Below are positions 56,613-64,000 of a stretch of 64,000 bases of DNA, piece by piece. Below the pieces are notes generated by a model, which was not told where the DNA came from, did not search any database, and saw only the letters and a program-made list of their open reading frames with translations. Within the stretch, counting starts at the first letter, position 1, and each line of letters begins with the position of its first letter. The position numbers and the translations under genes were made by a program. The stretch is from Coprinellus micaceus (lineage: Eukaryota > Basidiomycota > Agaricomycetes > Agaricales > Psathyrellaceae): positions 1,116,001-1,180,000 of the forward strand of contig OX596338.1 of NCBI GenBank assembly GCA_951394405.1, in the 5' to 3' direction.

Positions 56613-57234
56613 ATGACCGATAATGAGCTTCTGACATTGGACACAATCGACACGCCGGAATACCTCAAGGGCGATCTCTCGGACAATGGTATGCAGGCCC
56701 TCATACGCACTCATTCTGAGTATTTAACCCACAGTACAGAGCTCGAAATACCCCCTCACATGGTCCCGCCAAATCCTGACGACTCAGATAGTGCTCATGT
56801 TTGTGCGTTTCAGCCAGTTACCAACGAGTTCCCCGACTAACAACTATGCAGACTTACCCTCTCAAGTACACCCATCGTATCCCTACGGCAATCCCACCAG
56901 TGTGAAGCACCCAGCCAGCAGGCCCCGCATACCCTATGATCCGACTTCCAGAGCGCTGTTTGAAGACATGGGATTTTCTGGCGGGGGTGTAACGGGCCAA
57001 TTGCGTTGGAAGGAACTCGCCTTGGACCAGCTTCTTCCTGTCGATGAAGAGAAGGAAGAGCAGAAACGTGCCGCACAAGCTCGAAAGATGGCGATGGGAG
57101 CCACGAACAATCAACGGCGGCGGCGGCAAGACGAGGCGGAGGAGGACGTATCGACCGAGGAGGAAGAAGACGATGAGGAGGAACCTGATACTGAGGACGA
57201 CGATGAGGACGAGATGAGCGATGAAGAAGAATAG
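56613..57234 (+). CDS. Small protein with acidic C-terminus, possibly APC15-like
   Basis: Exons 56613-56790 and 56852-57234 join to 186 residues. The N-terminal part reads NELLTLDTIDTPEYLKGDLS and ALIRTHSEYLTHSTELE. The middle has RIPYDPTSRALFEDMGF and LRWKELALDQLLPVDEEKEE. The last 50 residues are almost all Glu and Asp. Short size, helix near the start and acidic tail recall fungal homologues of anaphase-promoting complex subunit 15, but this is a weak resemblance from memory of the pattern. The donor (gtgctc) is not a strong site. The plain statement is: a probable small nuclear protein, function not established. Confidence 0.45.
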
Positions 57235-57347
57235 CGACCAGTAAAGTACTGTAGTTTCCTCGTCATGTGAACTCAGAATTCCCATTTGGGGCGATATAGC
57301 ATACTGCACAGGTTGCTGTTGAGTCTTGACCACTACCACCACCATCG

Positions 57348-60300
57348 ATGACCCTCAGTTCGCCGTTCGACCAATGGCTCGGCACAAACTATACACCGTC
57401 GACTGCGGAAGTTTCACAGATAACGGCCTATCTCGAAGAACCGCGCAGTGAGCTCGCCGCCCTCGACGATGAGGTGAACGAGGCGCTGCGAGCGCTGAAC
57501 AACCTACTGGCCAAACAAGCAAGGCTCAAGCGCCATATAGAGGCTCACGAGGCACTCACACACCCAATCCGGCGACTCCCAGACGAATTACTGGTGGAGA
57601 TCTTTCACCATTGCCTACCAACATCCCACCGCCCGGTCATGAGCAACGCCTCTGCACCCCTCCTCCTGACGCGCGTATGCCACCCGTGGAGGGAGCTGGC
57701 TCTATCCACGCCGACCTTTTGGTCATCCCTACACATTCCAATACCGAAAGGGCGGGACGAAACCCACCATATCGCAGTCACAGATGCCCGCGACGAGGGT
57801 GTAAAGTGGTGGCTTGCAAACGCTAAAGATGCCCCGCTTTCAATCTCGTTATTCTGGCCACCTACACTCATAGAAACATACGATACCGAGTGCCAACTTC
57901 TCCGGACAGTGCTGAGCCACTCTCAGCATCTACGCGTTCTAGAACTTGACCTCCCGGATAACGTTCTTCTCGAGGTGTTCCTTCATGACGACAGTGTAGA
58001 CCTTCCTGCCTTGGAAAGAGTCATCCTACGCCTCCCGGCCCCTCCGGATCGGCAGACACGAGGAATGCAGATCACACACGCTCATCTCTGGAAGGCGTCA
58101 AACATCAAGAGACTCGTATGGGAGTCGGTGGACGACGATTTCTTCAAGTTGCCCCTGAACTGGGAGAAGATGGAGGAGATTGTGCTGGAATCCGATCCTA
58201 TGATCCCCCTCAGCTACATCAGCCCTTTGGACGCGCGGGCGCTGATTGGCGCGACACCGAACCTACAACGCCTCAGACTTGAACTCACGATTTACGACCG
58301 AGGTCGAAGTAGGGTGCCCGTGGGCTTTCCTGCATCGGATAACTTGATCGTCACAATGGACCGCCTAACACACCTCGATGTGACGGACGTCTCCCTTGAC
58401 CCCGATATCGAAACAAGCTTCCTCCAGGACCTCCAGTTGCCAGCGCTTACATCACTCAAATATCATTTCATAGGCCTCAACCCTTTCCTTCATTCTGCCC
58501 CGTGCGTCTCTGGCCCTTCAGGCCCCATGCATCCACTCCTCGCATTCCTCCATGCACAGGACAAAGTCGTGATCAAATATCTCAAAGTTGGGGGGACGTC
58601 TATCCCTCGAGATGCTTTCCTAGAGTGTCTCGGTCTCATGCCACTGTTGGAGAGGTTGTATGTCACGGATCCGAGGTTGCTCACGGAAGAGGACGATGAA
58701 TACGAGGTTGACGTGAGGGAGCCTGTCTCTGACGACGAGGGACCAGGTGGGAGAGCGTTTCCGTCCCTGGACGAACTGCTTGCGGCTCAGGGGGGTCAGG
58801 AAATTGAAGCCGGTATCGCCGTCGTTGAAGGGTATGGCGACGCTAGCCCACCAGCTCGGAAGAGGCGGAGAAGGGGATTTGAAGACGATGAAGGGTATGG
58901 GCGATCCCGAACCATCGCAGCAAGGCGGCGTGAAATCAGTCCAGATGATGACCTCTTGAAAGCGTTCGTACCGTCCGACGTATGGTGGAGAACGAGCTGG
59001 GAAGAGGTGACGGGACACCGGCTGAGGGAGAATGGGAAAGGCAAAGGGAAGGAAAAGGAGACCGCGATGGATGTTACAGACTCCGTCTATCCGGATGCCA
59101 TGCGATGGGAAGGTTCTCCGATGGTCATCGAGGGTCGGCGAGGGGCTCTGAGTGTCCATGACGATGAAGATGTCGAAATGGAAACAGAAAGTGCTGAAGG
59201 ACGTACAGATGGCGATACAGCACCGACCACAGTGCCCGATTTCCCTGTCGAGCCCTCCGCTCCTCCCATTGCTCAGGCTCTTGGGATTGACCCTACTTTT
59301 CTGGTTGCATCTCAATCCGACTCTCTGTCACTACGCACATTCCCTCTGGTCTCCGGTCCTGATGGCGGCCGCGCCATCTTGCCCGAGCCTTTGGGAGACA
59401 CAGATCCCCAAGCCAAGCTAGAGCTCAGAACTACCGTGCCTTCCGTCCGGATCCCTGTGCCTATTCCAGTCGACACGACGGAACTCGCAGCTGAAGAGGG
59501 TGAAGTGCTATGCCCTAGGTTGACAAGCCTGCGGTTCGATAGGGCACGGCTCACGGTGACGGGGCTGAGGACATTTATCAAGGCGAGGGCGTCCCTCAGC
59601 CAGGCCAGCAGCTCACGGAAAGAAAGAGTGAGGGGGTGGGAACTAGTCACAACGGCTAAGAGCGGAAAGATAGATGGAGACGAGAACGGAGATGAGACGA
59701 AGGGAGACGGGGATTCCGTTGGGTTCTTCACCGCACACACAACGCCTAGCGGAGTCTTCTCCAAAGTAGGGCTATCTCGTGAAGTTTCCACCTCCGCCGA
59801 TGCCTCCTTACCACTTCCTGTCGAGCAGCTCCACTCAGCTTCACACCGCGTCAGCCCATGGATGAATCCTGTTATGGTCGCTCCATTGCAGAACATCCAA
59901 GCCGGTATTATGTATGGCCAACCCGTCCACGACATTCCCCCTCCACGGCTGACCAAGGATGAAGGCAAGTCGGGTGCGAGAAAGAAGTGCAACAGCCGCC
60001 TAGCCGCCGAGATGTCGGAGGAGCTCGACGTTCGGGTCACCTTGCGTTTTGCATCCATACCAACCTTGGATCCCCCTGCCATGCGGAGCATTTGGGGTAC
60101 CCGAGATGATGAAGATGCGTTCCAAGTTACTGTCGGGACTCCCAGGTGGGGAGGAGCCGCAGCATTAGGAGTTGACGATTCGGTAGGACATGTCGTAGTG
60201 AGAGAGGGGCGCTTGGAAGAGAGTCGTCGGGGGAATAGTGGGGACGGAAATGTTGGGGTGATGACCGCTGTCAACGATGCGAGGGTCGGGGTGAGGGGTT

Positions 60301-60362
60301 GGATGGGGCTTGGGAGTGTGTATGTGGAAGAGGAGGGAAGTTCGAGTACCTGGGAATGGTGA
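57348..60362 (+). CDS. Large F-box protein with leucine-rich region and acidic linker
   Basis: Single-exon protein of 1004 residues, probably an SCF substrate adaptor. A coiled-coil-like N-terminus (LDDEVNEALRALNNLLAKQA) precedes the canonical fungal F-box PIRRLPDELLVEIFHHCLPT, with LLLTRVCHPWRELALSTPTF and WSSLHIPIP. This is the common Agaricomycete F-box layout and differs from the local family around it. Leucine-rich segments cover about residues 180-440 (LRVLELDLPDNVLLEVFLHD; LQRLRLELTIYDRG). A long hydrophilic linker follows with acidic runs and a basic KRRRRGFEDDEGYGR, perhaps a nuclear signal. A late leucine-rich piece (LCPRLTSLRFDRARLTVTGL) shows the repeats resume after the linker. 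No frame breaks were seen. Confidence 0.85.
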   Translation: MTLSSPFDQWLGTNYTPSTAEVSQITAYLEEPRSELAALDDEVNEALRALNNLLAKQARLKRHIEAHEALTHPIRRLPDELLVEIFHHCLPTSHRPVMSNASAPLLLTRVCHPWRELALSTPTFWSSLHIPIPKGRDETHHIAVTDARDEGVKWWLANAKDAPLSISLFWPPTLIETYDTECQLLRTVLSHSQHLRVLELDLPDNVLLEVFLHDDSVDLPALERVILRLPAPPDRQTRGMQITHAHLWKASNIKRLVWESVDDDFFKLPLNWEKMEEIVLESDPMIPLSYISPLDARALIGATPNLQRLRLELTIYDRGRSRVPVGFPASDNLIVTMDRLTHLDVTDVSLDPDIETSFLQDLQLPALTSLKYHFIGLNPFLHSAPCVSGPSGPMHPLLAFLHAQDKVVIKYLKVGGTSIPRDAFLECLGLMPLLERLYVTDPRLLTEEDDEYEVDVREPVSDDEGPGGRAFPSLDELLAAQGGQEIEAGIAVVEGYGDASPPARKRRRRGFEDDEGYGRSRTIAARRREISPDDDLLKAFVPSDVWWRTSWEEVTGHRLRENGKGKGKEKETAMDVTDSVYPDAMRWEGSPMVIEGRRGALSVHDDEDVEMETESAEGRTDGDTAPTTVPDFPVEPSAPPIAQALGIDPTFLVASQSDSLSLRTFPLVSGPDGGRAILPEPLGDTDPQAKLELRTTVPSVRIPVPIPVDTTELAAEEGEVLCPRLTSLRFDRARLTVTGLRTFIKARASLSQASSSRKERVRGWELVTTAKSGKIDGDENGDETKGDGDSVGFFTAHTTPSGVFSKVGLSREVSTSADASLPLPVEQLHSASHRVSPWMNPVMVAPLQNIQAGIMYGQPVHDIPPPRLTKDEGKSGARKKCNSRLAAEMSEELDVRVTLRFASIPTLDPPAMRSIWGTRDDEDAFQVTVGTPRWGGAAALGVDDSVGHVVVREGRLEESRRGNSGDGNVGVMTAVNDARVGVRGWMGLGSVYVEEEGSSSTWEW

Positions 60363-60892
60363 CACTTTTCTGAAGCGCTTACCACCTACTATGGGGTCAA
60401 GGTGTTTGAACGGTCCTTGTCCCAAGCGAATACCTTTCGTTCGTCCTCTGAACCCGCAGGGTAAATTACGCACGTTAACGAAACAAATTTTCCATGCCTG
60501 ATAGATCCTGGCTTGTGTGTAGGAGAGCCACAACCGTACGATATGAACGTGTGCAGCATACTGACGAACATCTGAAAGCAAGATACTTGGGCCGGCTAGT
60601 CATCCCTACACGACTGGACATCATGCATCAGTCCCAGCAGAGACGGGGTAGGCGAGCCCCCACATACCCAAGTTCAAGCTTCGCGTTTTTTGCGAGGTCG
60701 ACTTGCCTCGGAGACAAGTCGACCAGTCAACCTCTGAGAAGTTGAACGAACCCTTCCGCAGGTTGGCCGGATTACTTCCACTGACCAGCCCCCACTCAGA
60801 CCTAGCCTTATCTAACCTAATAATCGCCGCCCGCCTACGTTCGGCCACACTGAAGAAGGTCATAAGAGGAAGAGGACAAATCTGAACACTAT
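60363..60892. other. Convergent intergenic region
   Basis: Lies between the stops of the large F-box gene (+) and F-box family member C (-). No gene is seen; a short hairpin is listed separately. Confidence 0.5.
60696..60724. repeat. Short perfect hairpin between convergent genes
   Basis: GGTCGACTTG (60696-60705) and its exact complement CAAGTCGACC (60715-60724) flank a 9-nt loop. It could form a stem in either transcript. Its location between two 3' ends is suggestive only. Confidence 0.5.
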
Positions 60893-62822
60893 TTACACGC
60901 TACTTCCCACACGAGAAGGCCCAATGGATGTTGTATATTCCCAATTCTCCTTCAACATCTCGTCCATCCCGGAGTCCCAATGCCTTATGTCCCTCTTTCT
61001 GTCCAACCTTGGCCAGTACTCACGACCCTGCTGGCTCAGTATCTCGAAAGACGATTGTAGCCCCATTGCGACGAACGGTGTCATTGCAGCCTCCGCTGCC
61101 TGGATCGCGGCCCACGGACTGTAGAAGGGACCCAGTGGGCGCAGGTGAAAGCGAATAATGAGCCGTTTCAGAGCCTCGGGCTTGGTCATCCCGATTGAAG
61201 CTTCGTTCGATAGGCGTGAAGAGGCGATGTCGTGAATGCGATTGAGGGAGCGCGAGACAGTATCCAAGGGACCGTTTTCCGTGTGGCATATGAGGGCGAT
61301 GACCTGGAGGAAGACTCCTTTGGGCCGGTCAGGGCGGAACAACAGTGGGCTCAAATACGCAGGGTCAGAAATTGTGACTTTGGCGAACACCTCCACCAGT
61401 AAGGGACAACCGTCCAGGATGGCCTCCAGGCTGTAAGGTTGGGATACTCCCACAACCGTTAGATGTGTCAGATTGCTGAACGCGGAGAATGAGGCGTTGT
61501 CACCGAACACTTGGACTCGGGTGAGTTTTGGGAAGGCAAGGTTGAAAAAGGATATGAGTGGAGGATTGGAGAGCGGATGGGAACTGAAATTGACCCATTT
61601 CTCTCTCTCGCGAATGAGAGCTAGTTCTGTGAGGTGTGGCAACGTTGAGGCAACGGCCAGCGAAGGGGCGTCGTCTAAGTCCTTTGGCATCCAAAAGCAC
61701 CCCTTGATTAGAGATGTACACAAACTGAGCACCAAATACACTTCCAGCAGACTGATGCCATCCCCGAGAAGGAGGTGCGTGAGATGCGCCCACGGAATGT
61801 AAGTTGGGATGATATTGGGGTCGGCGATGATTCCGATTAGGACCGCTTTTTTGGTGGAGGGGAAACACAGAGCAGAGTCGGCGTCATCCGGGAAAATATC
61901 AGGCCCAACGACAACGAGCGAGGATACAGAAGAGAACTTCAGCATTCCTATGTCGACGGGCGTTTCCCTGCGATAGTTTGAGAGGATGGAGACATGCAGA
62001 CGCTGGACTGAAGCTATGGCAGCGTGGGATTGTAATAGAACTTGGAGGGGGATTGCTTCCATCGCTTCCCGTCGCCTTTCGGCCTTCCTCATATCTGCTG
62101 CCTTCCGACGGTTATTCTCTTCGTCGTCTTCGTCTTCATACTCACTTTCCTCCTCCGAGTCCCAGTCGTCACTGTCGAGCTTTGAATTGAGCGAGACGGT
62201 GAGAGATAAGGAATGTGGTGTTGCAACAATACGATTCAGTCTGCTTAGCATGGGCTCAACTTGTCGCATAGGGATGAGGAGCTGTGAACGGCCTGGCAGA
62301 GGCTCGATCGTCGGGATTGTGACGTCCTTCCAGATCGAAGGTGCGGCCTGCGTCACCGCCCTCCAAAAATTGGGCACCAAGGATAAGGTTCCCGGGGCGA
62401 ATGTCGCCATCTTGTTGATCTCGTCGAAGTCTTTCCCGGGGAATCCGGTGCGTATTGTGTCCAAATAGTAGGCAAAAATTCGATCCCATAGTTCGAGTGG
62501 TAGCCTGCGCCAAGCAGCTCGGATGGTGAAGCAGGCACGCATTCTCAACAAGGTTATCGCTTCTGCCCGCTTGAGACCCTCGAGCATGGGTGACTGGCGA
62601 TTGGCCTCTCACTGGATCAGCGCTCGAAGTGCAGCGCACTTGCGGTTTGAGTCGTGGTAAACCGTTACGACTTGTTGCATCTCCGTTTGAGAGAGAGACC
62701 TTGCAATGCTCACGATAGGCGGGGGCAGCCCGAGCTAGAAACAAACGAATTGCAGGTTGGATACCGAAAACTCCCCTCCTGTCGAACCTGACGCTCACCT
62801 GGTGGAGACGATATTCTGCCAT
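60893..62822 (-). pseudogene. F-box-like family member C, with an in-frame stop near the N-terminus
   Basis: Exon 1 (62799-62822, MAEYRLHQ) is followed by a 64-nt intron and exon 2 starting LGLPPPIVSIARSLSQTEMQ, like members A and B. The frame then meets TGA at 62609-62611 and, eight codons later, an ATG at 62585-62587 opens 564 uninterrupted codons. The F-box-like part is AAWRRLPLELWDRIFAYYLD. An acidic insertion EEESEYEDEDDEE sits in the first third, and the C-terminus reads RHWDSGMDEMLKENWEYTTS. No GT-AG intron that removes the stop was found. Either the protein is made from the internal ATG and is functional without its N-terminus, or the copy is recently dead, or the base is an assembly error. 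Confidence 0.75.
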
Positions 62823-63629
62823 TCTCTTGTCGTCTTGCTCGTATGATGATGCGAATCTAGAGCCGATGCGCTGCGTGTATCGCAATCATGAGCCGTAGAG
62901 TCCCAGAAAGAAAGACAAACAACCAGCTTGGCATACCTCGGGACAATTAGGCTGAAATCGACCAATGGATATGTTCTTCACAGTTTGCAGGACTTGCCAC
63001 TCCTCGAGGCTCCAGCGAGTTGCTTTGAACTCCGCTACTCCTCTAACCGCCGATTCTTTGGCCACGAGGCCGCCTCGTTCCCGCTAACGCCCAACGATAA
63101 TCTTTGCCTCCCGCATTCCTGGAAGTATCCAATATCGCATTCGTCTCAGCGGGACGAACGAAAAGAAGAACATTCCGGGAATTGGCTTGGATACCATTGG
63201 CTGTGAGCTTGGAATCGTCACTGAGAGCACTCGCATGGGCCGAGATGGTGGTCGAAACCGAGCTGGAGTAAGCCTGGGCGCTTGCTTGTTCAGGGCGGCC
63301 TGAACTCTGGGAAAGCTTGCCCAAAGCCTCCTCGCGGTAAGTATGTCAAGACGTCGAGAACCTCATCCATGAGGTCAACGGCTTATAATCAGTTGAAAGC
63401 CAAGCCGCTTGATCAGAAGCCAGTGGGACGGCAGTGATTACCGTGGTAATTTGCTCAGGCTGTGCTCATACTGCCGGAAGGCCGGCAGCCCTTCATCTTT
63501 TCTACTCCCTCCACCCTCAAGTATTCGCCTCGTATTCCACCAGGGGAATAGCCCTTCCTATCAAGGGTTTCCCTATAATCTAGTCGGAGACGACCACCCA
63601 CATTCATTTCTTCAAACACGCCCTCCACG
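62823..63629. other. Intergenic, divergent upstream region
   Basis: Upstream of both F-box member C (minus) and the haem peroxidase (plus). No gene is seen. A TATA-like CCCTATAATC lies at 63571-63580, about 50 bp before the peroxidase start. Confidence 0.45.
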
Positions 63630-64000
63630 ATGCAACTTCTACCTACCGGACTTCTCTTGTTGTCCTCCTTAGCTCAAGTAGCGCTCTCGGATGACTGGCC
63701 ATCGGTCCAATACCAGGCGCTAGAGCAACTATTATACGAAGGCAGGCGACCAGATGGATCGAGTCTTTCTGCCTTGGTTCACCCATGTCGGAAACGTCCA
63801 ACAACCCTGGCGTCGGTAGCCGCGGAATGGCTGCGATTCGTGAGTGCCCCTGTCAATACCTGTCAAGAGTTTTATTGAACGGAAGCGCAGGCATTTCACG
63901 ACATGGCTACCCATAATGTTGACGACGGTACTGGAGGCTTGGACGGGTCCTTGGTATATGAGTTGGAGCGACCCGAGGCGCGTTTTCACTGTTCTGTCCG
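63630..64000 (+). CDS. Secreted fungal haem peroxidase, N-terminal part (cut by window end)
   Basis: The start codon at 63630 opens a signal peptide (MQLLPTGLLLLSSLAQVALS). Exon 1 ends at 63839 after ASVAAEWLRF, and a 51-nt GT-AG intron leads to exon 2 at 63891. The junction forms EWLRFAFHDMATHNVDDGTG and then GLDGSLVYELERPE. FHD carries the distal His, preceded by the conserved Arg, of plant-type (class II-like) peroxidases. The GTGG(L/I)D(G/A)S block is that of a large secreted haem-peroxidase group in Agaricomycetes. The rest of the protein lies beyond the window, so its substrate class and proximal His cannot be seen. Confidence 0.82.

Noticed and set aside
1..64000. Defence islands, CRISPR arrays, biosynthetic cluster core enzymes (PKS, NRPS, terpene synthase)
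   Set aside because: None of their hallmark motifs were seen in any frame.

Overview
The window looks like nuclear DNA of an Agaricomycete (mushroom-forming basidiomycete). Genes are dense, on both strands, and cut by many introns of about 50-70 nt. Gene content fits: a basidiomycete Zn2Cys6 regulator, MDM12, ELP3, mitochondrial MRP51, a GH17 wall enzyme, a GPI-type Ser/Thr-rich surface protein, a secreted fungal haem peroxidase and a local crowd of F-box-like paralogues. No prokaryotic operon, CRISPR array, rRNA or convincing tRNA was seen.

Layout. 0.4-6.1 kb: MFS transporter (+), GH17 glucan glucosidase (+), DTD1 D-aminoacyl-tRNA deacylase (-). 6.2-8.0 kb: gene-free, holding a 597-bp hAT-type MITE with target duplication. 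8.1-14.9 kb: an unknown coiled-coil protein and a Zn2Cys6 transcription factor, both on minus. 14.9-18.2 kb: no gene I can support. 18.2-24.9 kb: Cdc4-like F-box/WD40 protein, intronless CPA2-type antiporter, GPI-type surface protein with a GC-AG intron. 27.2-35.3 kb: disordered protein, PWWP/Tudor-like chromatin protein, YND1-type apyrase. 38.3-50.2 kb: housekeeping block of MDM12, ELP3, nucleotide-sugar transporter, MRP51, small HYPK gene and an epoxide hydrolase. The last gene at the right edge is a haem peroxidase cut by the window end.

The most interesting part is a family of F-box-like proteins spread over 35.7-62.8 kb. Five members share a tiny first exon (EYRL), a short first intron (60-64 nt where measurable), an LDLP-like start of exon 2 and a C-terminal HWD.G..D....WEY block. 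One copy looks intact (36271-38298). One is split by a 955-bp poly(A)-tailed retro-insertion flanked by a 14-bp duplication. One carries an in-frame TGA near its N-terminus. Two are remnants. A cytochrome P450 relic lies among them, and a different 1004-residue F-box protein is next door. This reads as an actively expanding and decaying accessory region between conserved blocks.

All calls come from reading the sequence by eye. Exon borders are given where the frame closes exactly, and are flagged where they do not.
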